Part shown: in pieces, positions 17,901 to 28,264 of the stretch
How positions within the stretch are numbered: the stretch's first letter is position 1
Layout of the letters: every line of letters starts with the position of its first letter
Source of the DNA: Pseudoalteromonas luteoviolacea
GTDB taxonomy: Bacteria > Pseudomonadota > Gammaproteobacteria > Enterobacterales > Alteromonadaceae
Direction of reading: 5' to 3'
Length of the DNA stretch: 64,000 nt
Assembly (NCBI RefSeq): GCF_001696455.1
Contig: NZ_MAUJ01000001.1
Coordinates: forward strand, 62,001 to 126,000
The notes under the pieces: generated by a model
What the model saw: the letters and a program-made list of their open reading frames with translations, nothing else
The model's database searches: none
Told to the model about the DNA's origin: nothing
Program-made: the position numbers and the translations under genes

Positions 17901-18998
17901 GTGAATAGCTCAAGAATGAAGTCTTTAACCATTCCTTCTGAACAAATAGGTTCTATACCTCGTTCTGCACAGCTCATTAACGCCTACCAGAGCTATTGTG
18001 AAGGCAAGCTTGCATATAGTGTGTTGAATGAAATGGCTGAACATGAAACCTCACAGGTAATGGACGATTTAGAAGCTCTAGGCTGTGAGGTACTGAGTGA
18101 TGGAGAGCAAAGAAAATTTGATGGGTTTGCCCATTACTGCCTGCATCATTCTCAGCGATTCGGTAAAGAGGGGCTTGTCGTCGACTTCTCTGATGGCCAT
18201 AAACGTTTGTTTGCGCCTCATCTTAGTAAGCCACCTTTTAAGTATGAGCACACTGCCGATGAGTTTTTGGCCTTTGCACTCAAGCAAACTTCTAAACCAG
18301 TTAAACAAGCGGTGATTTCTCCATCTATGCTAAGTTTGGTTTATCCTCCTAAAGGGCTTGAAGGATATAACCATCAACAGTTCATAAATGACCTAATTAA
18401 AGAGCATGTTTCAGAGGTAAAGCGGTGTTTAGCACTCGGGGCATATAAAGTGCAGATTGATTTTACTGAAGCGAGACTATCGCTCAAGTTAGATCCCTCG
18501 GGGGGCATGCTGCATTCATTTGTTGAACTGATTAATACCTGTCTTGCAGAGTTTAGTGAGCAGGAACGTGAGCGGATTGGTGTGCACACATGCCCAGGTG
18601 CCGATATAGACGCGACACATAGTGCAGAAATAGATTATAAACATTTATTGCCCACTTTGTTCAATATTCAGGCTGGTTGCTTTTACGTTGCATTAAAAGG
18701 TGAGCGGGAGCCTAAAAAAGTGTTGCGACTCATCGGTAGTATCATTAAACCTTCTCAGCAAGTTTTTATTGGCGTTACGAATCCAATTAACCCTAATATA
18801 GAAACTCCAGAAGAAGTCCGAGATCTCATATTGATGGCCACAAATTTCATTCCATTGTCACAGTTAGGAACAACTGATGATTGCGGCTTTTCACCATTCG
18901 CTGATGATGTTTCTACAGCTCGAGACATCGCTTATAAAAAAATCAGTGCGCGACTGGCGGGTACTAAGTTGGCTGAACAGACTCTATTGGGTGGGTAA
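17901..18998 (+). CDS. Cobalamin-independent methionine synthase-like (MetE C-terminal type) methyltransferase
   Basis: A 365-residue single-barrel protein like the catalytic half of MetE; full MetE is about 750 residues. Seen: an N-terminal SEQIGSIPRS, YKVQIDFTEARLSL, GVHTCPGAD (His and Cys of the zinc site) and the C-terminal LSQLGTTDDCGFSPF, which matches the late Cys region of the family. These short forms are called methionine synthase II or MetE-like; methyl donor and acceptor are not proven. The start is GTG 17901 or ATG 17916; neither has a good ribosome site. Confidence 0.8.
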   Translation: MNSSRMKSLTIPSEQIGSIPRSAQLINAYQSYCEGKLAYSVLNEMAEHETSQVMDDLEALGCEVLSDGEQRKFDGFAHYCLHHSQRFGKEGLVVDFSDGHKRLFAPHLSKPPFKYEHTADEFLAFALKQTSKPVKQAVISPSMLSLVYPPKGLEGYNHQQFINDLIKEHVSEVKRCLALGAYKVQIDFTEARLSLKLDPSGGMLHSFVELINTCLAEFSEQERERIGVHTCPGADIDATHSAEIDYKHLLPTLFNIQAGCFYVALKGEREPKKVLRLIGSIIKPSQQVFIGVTNPINPNIETPEEVRDLILMATNFIPLSQLGTTDDCGFSPFADDVSTARDIAYKKISARLAGTKLAEQTLLGG

Positions 18999-19097
18999 TT
19001 GACTTGAAAGTGTTGGCTTTTTCGAAAGTTATGGGGGAGGACGAAATTTTGGAGAGCGCTATGTCATATTCGGTGCCAGTTTCCTTCTGTGGTGTCT

Positions 19098-20078
19098 ATG
19101 AGTGAATCATTGTTAAGACAACAAATTGAGCGGCTAGAGCAACAGCTGTTAGATTTGGAGATGGAGAACCACGCACTGATGCAAAGGGTCTCCGCTTCAA
19201 AGCTTGAAAACTATAAATTGAGAGAGATTCAAAAATTAGCCAAAGTAGGTACGTGGAGTTTAAATCATCTAAGTTACAGCCTGTTTTTATCAAAGGAACT
19301 ACAATCGCTGCTGTTTGGTGACGTTACCCAGAATAAAGCACTCAGTTGGAATGATTTTCTGGATTTGATTAGCAGTGATAGCGATAAAAATATTGCGCAA
19401 TCTATCACTGAAGAGGTCGTCTTAGGTGGCAAGAAAAAGGCCTTTGAGCACAGTATTAAAACATCAGATGGGCAGATTAAACATATTCGACACTATTGTG
19501 AGACTTTTTACAACTCAATAGGGCAGCCGTTGAATTCGGTTGGCCTTATGCAGGACATCACAGAAGAGAAAGAAAATGCGATGCAGTTGGAATTGTTATC
19601 TATTACAGATGATTTGACAGGCCTTTATAACAGGCGAAAGATGAATGAGGTATTAGTCAGCCAGCATGACATTGTTCAGCGCTATCAAAGTGATTGCTCC
19701 GTTATTTTATTAGACTTGGATTGTTTTAAATTATTCAATGACTTGTTCGGTCATCAAATGGGAGACATTGTATTGACTACGATTGCCAATACAATGCGCA
19801 GCTGCTTGCGCAATGCGGACATTTGCGGTCGCTGGGGAGGCGAAGAGTTTTTAATTGTTTGCCAGAACACAGCTTGTGAATCCGCCGCTGTTGCAGCAGA
19901 AAAACTAAGAAGTGCATTTTCAGCTATTGAATTGTCATGTGCGAGAACCGTCACTGCGAGTTTTGGTGTTGCACAACTTGTCAAAGGGGAGGCACTTGGC
20001 GCTTTTTTGCAGAGGTTAGATAAGGCTTTGTACCAATCCAAACATGACGGGCGCAACAAAGTCAGCGTTTCTAATTAA
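19098..20078 (+). CDS. Diguanylate cyclase with N-terminal coiled coil and PAS domain
   Basis: A 326-residue cytoplasmic protein predicted to make cyclic di-GMP. Order: short coiled coil (about 1-45), a PAS-like sensor (about 50-160, ending in the typical VGLMQDITEEKE), then GGDEF (about 165-326) with an intact GGEEF active site. RNAD, five residues upstream of GGEEF, is an RxxD inhibitory site, so product feedback is expected. The preferred start is ATG 19098; two GTGs lie just upstream in frame. Confidence 0.92.
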   Translation: MSESLLRQQIERLEQQLLDLEMENHALMQRVSASKLENYKLREIQKLAKVGTWSLNHLSYSLFLSKELQSLLFGDVTQNKALSWNDFLDLISSDSDKNIAQSITEEVVLGGKKKAFEHSIKTSDGQIKHIRHYCETFYNSIGQPLNSVGLMQDITEEKENAMQLELLSITDDLTGLYNRRKMNEVLVSQHDIVQRYQSDCSVILLDLDCFKLFNDLFGHQMGDIVLTTIANTMRSCLRNADICGRWGGEEFLIVCQNTACESAAVAAEKLRSAFSAIELSCARTVTASFGVAQLVKGEALGAFLQRLDKALYQSKHDGRNKVSVSN

Positions 20079-20200
20079 CCCAGCCAAGCATAAACATATC
20101 TGAGATTTCGAGTAACTTTAAGCGATATAGAATTTTCAATTGCCGAACGTTAAAAACTGGCCAATAATTAAGCATGGCGCGGTAAGCGTGATGTTTCACT

Positions 20201-20243
20201 GAAGCCAGAAGGGCTGGGCAAAGTACATCTTACTTCTGGTTTC
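20201..20243 (+). repeat. Hairpin in the leader of the second diguanylate cyclase gene
   Basis: Sequence 20201-20211 pairs with 20233-20243 over 11 bp with one G-U, with a 21-nt loop. It lies about 70 bp upstream of the start. It lacks the conserved GEMM c-di-GMP riboswitch core I looked for, so its role, if any, is unknown. Confidence 0.45.
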
Positions 20244-20311
20244 GTTTGAGTGCAGACTAGTGGTGTTGAGACTCTGGTTGCGTAAGAGAACAAGTACCTT
20301 ATGGGCGTGTG

Positions 20312-21340
20312 ATGCAAGAAGAGTTATTAAATTCAGTAATTAGAATTACAAAAACGCGAGATATTGACTCGCTAGAATATAGCTTATTGTCGACGATACA
20401 AGAGTTTATAGTGTGTCAAAGTATCTCCGTGTACAAGACTATCAGTGGTAATGGGCCGTGCAATGTAGAGCGCAGCTTGTCTTTGAATGTCCGAGACGTG
20501 GGTGAATATGAGTGGCTAGATAGAGAAGTCATCGATATGCCACATGCAGAGTTAAGCTCCTGTTTACAATCCGCGTGTAGCATTACAATGCAAGAGCCCT
20601 CAGGTACAGAGCGGCGCTGGTTACCTATTGTGATCCATGATAATCCTGTGGGTGCCATTGAAGTGAAGTGTGAAGGGTTAGACAGTGCACAGCAAGTGAT
20701 GCTAAATGCCTTTGTGCGTATTTATGAGAACTACTTAACTATCCTTCGTGAAAATGAAAGAGATAAGCTAACGGGGTTATTAAATCGGCAAACTTTTGAT
20801 AAAAAGCTCAAACAACTGTTAGAAAAGCAAATGATAGAGCAAAATCGCGCGATTAGAGATGGCGCAGATCTGCGCTCTCAACATCAGGGCGCAACGTCTT
20901 GGTTAGCAATGATTGACATCGATCACTTCAAAAATGTGAATGACACCTATGGGCATGTATGTGGTGACGAAGTACTTTTGATTTTGGCGCAGCGTATGCA
21001 AGACTTTTTTCGTTCTACGGATCTCTTGTTTCGATTTGGTGGAGAGGAGTTTGTTATCGTTTTTGAACCGGCAGATTATGATTCAATCAAAGACAAAATG
21101 AGCAAATTTCTTAATTTGATACGCCAAACGCAGTTTCCTTTTGTTAAGAGGTTAACGGTCAGTGTGGGGTTGGCTCGAATAAGCCCTTATGATTTTCCTA
21201 TTAACGTCTTAGAGAATGCCGATAAGGCACTTTATTTTGCTAAAGAGCATGGTCGGGATCAAGTGAGTTTTTACGAGGAGCTCGTTTCTCGCAAGCAGGT
21301 TACAAACCACATAGAGAGCAGTGATATCGACTTGTTCTAA
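20312..21340 (+). CDS. Diguanylate cyclase with N-terminal GAF-like sensor
   Basis: A 342-residue protein with no membrane helix. Residues 1-150 resemble a GAF-type sensor (LLSTIQEFIVCQSISVYK, WLPIVIHDNPVGAIEVK). Residues 155-330 are a GGDEF domain with GGEEF and upstream RSTD, an inhibitory RxxD at the correct distance. A longer-than-usual insert follows the first GGDEF helix (after LLEKQMIEQ). It is in the same direction as the preceding cyclase with a 233-bp gap containing a hairpin, so probably transcribed separately. Confidence 0.9.
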   Translation: MQEELLNSVIRITKTRDIDSLEYSLLSTIQEFIVCQSISVYKTISGNGPCNVERSLSLNVRDVGEYEWLDREVIDMPHAELSSCLQSACSITMQEPSGTERRWLPIVIHDNPVGAIEVKCEGLDSAQQVMLNAFVRIYENYLTILRENERDKLTGLLNRQTFDKKLKQLLEKQMIEQNRAIRDGADLRSQHQGATSWLAMIDIDHFKNVNDTYGHVCGDEVLLILAQRMQDFFRSTDLLFRFGGEEFVIVFEPADYDSIKDKMSKFLNLIRQTQFPFVKRLTVSVGLARISPYDFPINVLENADKALYFAKEHGRDQVSFYEELVSRKQVTNHIESSDIDLF

Positions 21341-21447
21341 TGCGTCGATATCACACTACCCAATACGGGTTATTTGATTATTTTGCTGTTCTATCTTAGA
21401 CATTTTTTTTAAACTGTTGATCCTTGTCTATTTCCAGCTAAGTTCTT

Positions 21448-24400
21448 ATGTTGCATATAATTCAGTCTAACCGTATGGAAGCGCTGCAAAGTCAATTTAA
21501 TACGGTAATGAAAACAGCGCCGCTCGACGATCCATTTCAACAAGAGATAGTGCTGGTACAATCGCCCGGTATGTCCCAATGGCTTAAAAATGGCTTGAGC
21601 AAAAGCGTGGGCGTTGCTGCACAAATAGACTTTCCTCTACCGCTCAGTTTTATTTGGCGTCTTTATCAGCAGTTTTTACCAGATGTACCTGCAGAATCTC
21701 CTTACAACAAAGCGAATATGACGTGGAAGCTGTTTAATGTTCTTCCTACTAAGCTTCAAGAGCCAGATTATTACTCACTGGCCAGTTATTTAGAACTGGA
21801 CTCAAAAAATGTGCTTGAGTGTGGTAGCGACGAGTTAGATAGCCTAAAGCTGTTTACGCTGTGCGAGAAAATTGCCGATGTTTATGACCAATACTTGATG
21901 TATCGGCCTGACTGGCTCGCAATTTGGGAATCAGGAGAGGATAAATTAACCGACGTTGATGTAACCGTTGCAAGTTGGCAGCCCGATCTATGGCGAGCGC
22001 TGGTTTTTCACACTCAGCAGTTGGGGCAGAGCACCTACAATCGAGCCAACATGCATGAACAGCTACTTACTGCGCTGACAAATGCGAAAGCTGAAGACTT
22101 ACCAGAGCGCATTTCAATTTTTGGCTTGTCTGCCATGCCAACCAGTCAACTTGAAGTTTTTCAGGCGCTTGGCTGTAAAACAGAAGTATTGCTGTTCTTC
22201 TTTAATCCCAGTGAACATTATTGGGGCGACTTGGTCGATGAGAAAACACAGGCAAAGATAAATGCAAAGTATGCGAAGCGCCCGTCTATAGAAGCTCAAA
22301 ACGATGAAGAACAAGACTATTATAATATTGGTAACCCGCTGTTATCTTCATGGGGGAAACTAGGGCGAGATTACCTAGAGCAATTGCTACAATTGGACGC
22401 GCGATGGCTCGACGGGTTTGTGGAGGACTTTGCAGACAACCTGCTGTCTAAAATACACGATGAAGTGTATCAATTGGCATTTAAGGGGGAGTCTTTACAG
22501 GCAGATCCAAACTGGTTTGTTAATGATGAAGGCAAAATTGCCATTGATTTAGAAGACAATAGTATCAGGTTGCAAGATTGCCATACGCCTTTAAGAGAAG
22601 TTGAGTGTTTGCACGACCATTTACTAGGGCTGTTCAATCAGCACCCTGACTTAACGCCCAAAGATGTGATTGTAATGATGCCAGATGTTGGGCGTTATAG
22701 TCCTTATATTGAGGCGGTATTTGGTAGCGCACAAGAGGCGCGAAAAATCCCATTTGCTTTGGCCGATATGGCAATTGAACAAGAAAAACCTGTATTAACC
22801 TCTTTTGTCACGCTGGTTAATTTGCCTTTTAGCCGCTTTGGTGTATCGGATATTTTGGATCTACTTGGTGTCGAGGCTATCGCGAATCGCTTTGAAGTGG
22901 AAGATCGAGAATTTGAGCAAATTAAATTTTGGCTTGAGCAGGTCGCGATTAGGTGGGGGCTAGACGCAAAAAATAAAGCGGAGCATGGTTTACCTGAAAT
23001 ACCGCTAAACACATGGTTACACGGTCTGAATCGTTTACTGTTGGGTATTGCAAGTGAGCGAGAAGATATTGCCTATTCCGACGTTTACCCAGCTGACTTA
23101 GTCGAGGGAATGGCAATCAATACTTTGAGTAAGCTGATTGCATTTGTTGAAGCACTCAATACGGCTAAAGTAAGCCTGAATAGGCCCGCGAATTTAGCGC
23201 AAAAAGCTGAGCTATTAAATCAGCTGATAGGGGAGTTTTATCATCAAGAAGCCGAACAAAGCTGGGATTTAATGTTACTGACGAAACTAACGGAGATATT
23301 ACAAAAACACTTTGACAACGGTGATATGTTAGGCGATGTAGAACCACGAGTTGTCGCTTATCTGATAAAGCAAGGGATTGGTGAAAAAGGGGTTGGGCAG
23401 CGATTTTTAGCCGGAGCTGTCAATTTTTGCACATTGATGCCAATGCGCGCAGTGCCTTTTAAGGTTGTTTGCTTACTTGGTATGAATGATGCCGACTATC
23501 CGCGCCAAGTTCAGCCCATTGGCTTTGATCTGGTGCCAAACTCAACACGCCGAAAAGGTGACCGATCACGTAAATTAGATGACAGATATTTGTTTTTAGA
23601 AGCGTTGCTCAGTGCGAGATTGCACTTTTACGTGAGCTTTATTGGCAGGTCATGCTTTAATAATGAGATACAAGTGCCTTCAGTATTAGTGAGTGAACTC
23701 TTCGAGTATATTGACCGAAGCTTTTACTACCCAGACAGTCATATTAAACCCAGTATACAGCTCAAGCAGAGCGCGCCGCTGCAGCCTTTTAATCCCATTC
23801 ATTACCAAACGGGCGCACAGCATAGCTATAACCCGAATTGGTTATTACCATTTGACGCGCAAGCAAATTCTTCAGCATCGCCAATTGATTGCATATTACC
23901 TGATGAATTAGAAGTTACTCAGTTGATGCGTGCTTGTACCGCGCCTCAAAACTACTTTTATTTGCATTGCTTGGGGGTCAAAATCAATCCTGTAACAGAA
24001 TATCAGGATGATTCTGAGCCTTTTGCTTTAGATCCACTGACACGCTATCAGTATTTACAGGAAATCGTCGAGTGTAGTTTAAACGGCACACAGATGAAGG
24101 TTGAACAAGTGCTTCAAAGAGGTGAGCTTGGACAAGCCTTTATCGGTGAAATCCAGCTAGAGTCGTTACAGCAGCGTGTATTACCTATGATTGGGGTATT
24201 GAAGTCGCACTTGATAGGGGTGCGAGAACCTGTTGAAATCGCTTTGGAGATTAATGACGTAAAGTTAGTCGGCTGGTTGGATAAGCTCACCGCCAGTGAA
24301 CAAGTGTTTTATCGTCCGGCAAGTATAAAAGCAAAAGATAAAATCAGGGCGTTTATTTGTCATTTGTTGGCGAATTTAACTGTCTGTACAATGCCAACAG

Positions 24401-24744
24401 TGGTTATTGGATTGGATGAGCAGGTCACCTTCGAGCCGATTGATGCCCAAAATGCCGAACAACTTCTTTGTGTGTGGGTGGAGTTCTATAAACAAATTAT
24501 CACACGCCCTGTTCCTTTTTTCCCAGCCACGAGTTATGCATTTGCCAGCACTGAAGATTTAAGCAAGGCACAAAATAAATTTGCTGGTGGGCAATATATT
24601 GGTATTGGTGAGTCAGAAGACCCTTACGTGGCCCTTAACTTTAATACCCTCGAATCATGTTTGGAAGAGTTTATGTCCTTAAGTAAATCTATTTTGGGCC
24701 CTATGATTGCACTTGAAAAGGAGTCTCAGCATGGAGATGCTTAA
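21448..24744 (+). CDS. recC: Exodeoxyribonuclease V subunit RecC
   Basis: Chi-recognition and DNA-splitting subunit of RecBCD. The 1098-residue length matches RecC. Signature stretches include the start MLHIIQSNRMEAL, PGMSQWLK, MMPDVGRYSPYIEAVFG, MRAVPFKVVCLLGMNDADYPR and the dead-nuclease C-terminal part. recB follows with a 14-nt overlap. The ptrA protease gene found between recC and recB in E. coli is absent. Confidence 0.97.
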   Translation: MLHIIQSNRMEALQSQFNTVMKTAPLDDPFQQEIVLVQSPGMSQWLKNGLSKSVGVAAQIDFPLPLSFIWRLYQQFLPDVPAESPYNKANMTWKLFNVLPTKLQEPDYYSLASYLELDSKNVLECGSDELDSLKLFTLCEKIADVYDQYLMYRPDWLAIWESGEDKLTDVDVTVASWQPDLWRALVFHTQQLGQSTYNRANMHEQLLTALTNAKAEDLPERISIFGLSAMPTSQLEVFQALGCKTEVLLFFFNPSEHYWGDLVDEKTQAKINAKYAKRPSIEAQNDEEQDYYNIGNPLLSSWGKLGRDYLEQLLQLDARWLDGFVEDFADNLLSKIHDEVYQLAFKGESLQADPNWFVNDEGKIAIDLEDNSIRLQDCHTPLREVECLHDHLLGLFNQHPDLTPKDVIVMMPDVGRYSPYIEAVFGSAQEARKIPFALADMAIEQEKPVLTSFVTLVNLPFSRFGVSDILDLLGVEAIANRFEVEDREFEQIKFWLEQVAIRWGLDAKNKAEHGLPEIPLNTWLHGLNRLLLGIASEREDIAYSDVYPADLVEGMAINTLSKLIAFVEALNTAKVSLNRPANLAQKAELLNQLIGEFYHQEAEQSWDLMLLTKLTEILQKHFDNGDMLGDVEPRVVAYLIKQGIGEKGVGQRFLAGAVNFCTLMPMRAVPFKVVCLLGMNDADYPRQVQPIGFDLVPNSTRRKGDRSRKLDDRYLFLEALLSARLHFYVSFIGRSCFNNEIQVPSVLVSELFEYIDRSFYYPDSHIKPSIQLKQSAPLQPFNPIHYQTGAQHSYNPNWLLPFDAQANSSASPIDCILPDELEVTQLMRACTAPQNYFYLHCLGVKINPVTEYQDDSEPFALDPLTRYQYLQEIVECSLNGTQMKVEQVLQRGELGQAFIGEIQLESLQQRVLPMIGVLKSHLIGVREPVEIALEINDVKLVGWLDKLTASEQVFYRPASIKAKDKIRAFICHLLANLTVCTMPTVVIGLDEQVTFEPIDAQNAEQLLCVWVEFYKQIITRPVPFFPATSYAFASTEDLSKAQNKFAGGQYIGIGESEDPYVALNFNTLESCLEEFMSLSKSILGPMIALEKESQHGDA

Positions 24745-27700
24745 TCCGCTTACCATGCCTCTTCACGGTCATAACCTAATTGAAGCAAGTGCCGGTACGG
24801 GTAAAACCTATACCATTACAGCGCTGTATTTGCGTTATTTGCTTGGCCTTACTGGAAATAACCAAGATACGATCCTTGGGGTGGAGCAAATTCTGGTCGT
24901 GACGTTTACAGAGGCTGCAACGCAGGAAATAAAAGACAGGGTAAGGGCGAGAATCATCGACGCCCGAGACGCTTTGTTGGGGTCTCCTTGTGAAGATCCG
25001 ATAATCTCAGCGGTGTTATCGCAAGTAGAAGATCCGCAAAAAGCCTTTATGCTTCTTGACGCAGCAGCTAAGTCTATGGATGAGGCGGCTATTTTTACCA
25101 TACATGGCTTTTGTCAAAGGATGCTAAAGCAACATGCATTTGAGTCTAGGTTGAGCTTTAACTTGGAGTTTATTCTAGATGAAACTGAGCTGATAAAAAT
25201 GGCCATTGAAGATTATTGGCGTAAGTTTTTATACACCTTGGATAAGGAACAAACAGCACTTGTCTTGGAACAATTTGCTCATCCGCAGAGCTTAATGAAA
25301 AAGCTATTGCCACTTTTGAGCAAGTCTAATGCAGTGCTGACGCCACAAGTTAAATTGGAAGATGTCTTAGCAGCCAGAGCGCAATACCAACAGCGTGCGC
25401 TACAGTTCAAACTTGCGCTGCGAGAATCAGATTTTATCGGCTGTTTAGAGCAATCGGCACTTGCCAAAAATAAAGCGCCGGGACGAAAAGGCAATATTCA
25501 GGCGTTGGCAGATTATATTGCGTCGGATCACTGGTATTTTGAATTTGGGAGCAGTGGCCATTCGTTTGCTTTGTGGGGCAGTGCCCAATTGAGTGACCCT
25601 AAAAACTACAAAAAGAATGCGGCGCTTATCAGTCATTCGATGACTGTCCAATTTGATGAGATGGCCAGCTTGCACCACAAAGTTAAGCATCTATTTCCGA
25701 TAGCGTTGTTACAGCATGCGCTAGAACATGTGAAGGTCATTTTACTAAACCACAAGCAGTTACAAAGTTCGATATCGCCCGATGACTTATTGAGCAATTT
25801 ATACCAAGCATTACAATCAGAGGTAGGCGAAGATCTCGCGAACAAAATTATTCAGCAATATCCCGTTGCACTGATTGATGAATTTCAGGATACAGACCCA
25901 ATTCAATACGGCATTTTTAGCTCTATTTATAAAAATGATGAAAGTTGTGGGTTGACGATGATAGGTGATCCAAAGCAAGCAATATACGGCTTTCGAGGCG
26001 CGGATATTTTCACCTATATCGGCGCAAAGGGCGCTGTTGCGCAAAATCGACAATTTACATTGGCGAAAAACTATCGTTCCGCTAAAACAGTTGTAGCAAG
26101 CGTGAATGCCATTTTTTCTCAGCATGAGAATAGTTTTATCTTTAATGATGCGATTCCATTTTATGCTGTAGATGCGCAGGGAAAACCATCAGAAAAGAGC
26201 TTATCAATCGAGGGTGAGGCAGAGAGTGTTTTGCGCTTTTGTGTCTATGGCAACGAGGGGGAAACGGCTAGCAAGGCGCATGCATATCCAGTCTTAGCAG
26301 ACATATTTGCAAATAAAGTTGCGACCTTGCTCGCAAAATCAAAGCAAGGTCTAGCGTGCATTGGCGACTCGCCTGTTAAGGCCGCTGATATTTGTGTTCT
26401 GGTGCGAGATAGAGCAGAAGCTAGAGTGATGAAGCAGGCATTGAAAGCCTGTGGCATAAGCGCTGTGTATTTGGCTAGAGATAGCGTATTTGGGCAACCT
26501 ATCGCAAGGGCTCTTAGCCAATTTTTACAAGTGCTACATGGTCCTTATGATGAAGCAGCATTGCGAGGTGTGCTCGCAGCGCCACTCTTCTCGCTCGATT
26601 ATGAGCAAATATTTACTTTGTCTCAAGACGAGGTCCAATGGCAAAGCTATTTGGATTTATTCGCCGAACTGAAACAGATTTGGTACCGCAGTGGGGCGAT
26701 GGCAATGCTAGAAAAACTGTTAGTACATAATCAGTTAGCAGATACATGGCAGCGATGTGGCCATGAAGTAGAGCGCTGGTTAACTGATTATCGACATTTA
26801 GCGGAGCTGTTACAGCACAAGCAAATTGAGTTAGAAGGTACTCAGCGGGTACTAAGATGGCTGAGTATTCAGTGTTCCGAGTTAACGTTAGACGGTGCAC
26901 AGCTACGCTTGGAAAGTGACGCAAACCTAGTAAAAATTGTCACTATGCATGCATCTAAAGGGCTTGAATATCCGATTGTTTACATGCCATTTGCTACGGG
27001 GTATCGAGAGCCTAATGAAACAGTTTACCACTCGAACAATACTTTGGTGGTTGACTTGGAAGCTGATCAAGCCGCACAAGAAAAAGCAGCCAAAGAGCGC
27101 TTGGCAGAAGATATTCGCCTATTGTATGTAGCGCTTACACGAGCCGTACATTTTTGTGAATTGGGTATGTACAATTTACCTCTTGGTAGAAGCAAAAAGC
27201 TTGGGATAAACCAAACATCGCTAGGTTTTGCTTTGTTTGCCAATACGCAGTTTAAAGATGCACGAGAATGGCATGACGCACTGCACGCTATTTGTGACGC
27301 GAATGTTGCTATGTCTGCAGAAATCGTAAATGAAGCCGAGCTGAGCCATTTTCAATCCGATGAGGATGAAAAGGCTGGTGAGCTTTCAGTTAAAACGCAA
27401 CCTGCGCAGATTGAGTGTGATTGGCGTACAACGAGTTTCAGTCAATTGAGTTACTTATCGCACCATGATGAACGGCCATCTGGTGCTCTGGATGAGCATC
27501 ATGAACTTGATTTACCAACGCTTAAAAAAACGACCGTTAAGTCGCCTTATACATTTGTAAAGGGGGCTAAAGCAGGTAGTTGCCTACATGAAATATATGA
27601 ACAAATTGACTTTACCAGTGCACATTCTCCGTTAAGCTCAGACAAGCTACCGCTTCAAGAGTCAGTGACTGCTTGCCTAGAAAAATATCAGCTAGATCAG

Positions 27701-28264
27701 GCGTGGCTAGAGTCGGTGTGTCATTGGGTTGAGCATAGCCTTAGCACCCCTTTGTCACCCTGTGGTGAACTATCGTTGAGTGTATTAAAACCTCAAGATT
27801 GTCTCGTAGAAATGGAGTTTTTCCTGCCACTTAAAAAACTGCAAGCGAGTAGGCTCAATAAAGTCGTGAGTGAAATCACAGGACAGCCCAGCTTTTTGAG
27901 ATTTGAGGACGTTCAAGGCATGCTCAAAGGTTTCATTGACCTTATTTTTAGATGGCAGGATAAGTATTACATTCTTGATTACAAATCGAATTATTTAGGT
28001 GATAAAGCGGATGATTATGATGACGAAAATTTACAATCAGCGATGTCTTCTCACCAATATCATTTGCAATATTTAATCTATACGGTTGCGCTGCATAGAC
28101 TACTAAAATATCGCCTAAAGAACTACCAGCCACAAACTCACCTCGGGGGCGTGTTTTATTTATTCCTAAGGGCGCTGCCCGATGGAGAGGGAATTTATTT
28201 TAATCAGTTAACAGAGTCGCAGTTACTCATGTTAGATAGCTTGTTCGAACAGGAGGGGGAATAA
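24731..28264 (+). CDS. recB: Exodeoxyribonuclease V subunit RecB
   Basis: SF1 helicase-nuclease of RecBCD, processing double-strand ends. ATG 24731 is chosen because AAGGAG precedes it at 7 bp; an in-frame TTG lies at 24707. The 1177-residue protein has Walker A (ASAGTGKTYT), Walker B (LIDEFQDTDPIQ), motif III (MIGDPKQAIYGFRGAD), motif V (TMHASKGLEYPIV), motif VI (RLLYVALTRA) and a C-terminal nuclease with GFIDLIF and DYKSNYLG. Its stop overlaps the recD start by one base. Confidence 0.97.
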   Translation: MEMLNPLTMPLHGHNLIEASAGTGKTYTITALYLRYLLGLTGNNQDTILGVEQILVVTFTEAATQEIKDRVRARIIDARDALLGSPCEDPIISAVLSQVEDPQKAFMLLDAAAKSMDEAAIFTIHGFCQRMLKQHAFESRLSFNLEFILDETELIKMAIEDYWRKFLYTLDKEQTALVLEQFAHPQSLMKKLLPLLSKSNAVLTPQVKLEDVLAARAQYQQRALQFKLALRESDFIGCLEQSALAKNKAPGRKGNIQALADYIASDHWYFEFGSSGHSFALWGSAQLSDPKNYKKNAALISHSMTVQFDEMASLHHKVKHLFPIALLQHALEHVKVILLNHKQLQSSISPDDLLSNLYQALQSEVGEDLANKIIQQYPVALIDEFQDTDPIQYGIFSSIYKNDESCGLTMIGDPKQAIYGFRGADIFTYIGAKGAVAQNRQFTLAKNYRSAKTVVASVNAIFSQHENSFIFNDAIPFYAVDAQGKPSEKSLSIEGEAESVLRFCVYGNEGETASKAHAYPVLADIFANKVATLLAKSKQGLACIGDSPVKAADICVLVRDRAEARVMKQALKACGISAVYLARDSVFGQPIARALSQFLQVLHGPYDEAALRGVLAAPLFSLDYEQIFTLSQDEVQWQSYLDLFAELKQIWYRSGAMAMLEKLLVHNQLADTWQRCGHEVERWLTDYRHLAELLQHKQIELEGTQRVLRWLSIQCSELTLDGAQLRLESDANLVKIVTMHASKGLEYPIVYMPFATGYREPNETVYHSNNTLVVDLEADQAAQEKAAKERLAEDIRLLYVALTRAVHFCELGMYNLPLGRSKKLGINQTSLGFALFANTQFKDAREWHDALHAICDANVAMSAEIVNEAELSHFQSDEDEKAGELSVKTQPAQIECDWRTTSFSQLSYLSHHDERPSGALDEHHELDLPTLKKTTVKSPYTFVKGAKAGSCLHEIYEQIDFTSAHSPLSSDKLPLQESVTACLEKYQLDQAWLESVCHWVEHSLSTPLSPCGELSLSVLKPQDCLVEMEFFLPLKKLQASRLNKVVSEITGQPSFLRFEDVQGMLKGFIDLIFRWQDKYYILDYKSNYLGDKADDYDDENLQSAMSSHQYHLQYLIYTVALHRLLKYRLKNYQPQTHLGGVFYLFLRALPDGEGIYFNQLTESQLLMLDSLFEQEGE

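Noticed and set aside
20079..20308. GEMM-type c-di-GMP riboswitch before the second cyclase
   Set aside because: Only a long hairpin is present; the conserved riboswitch core was not found.
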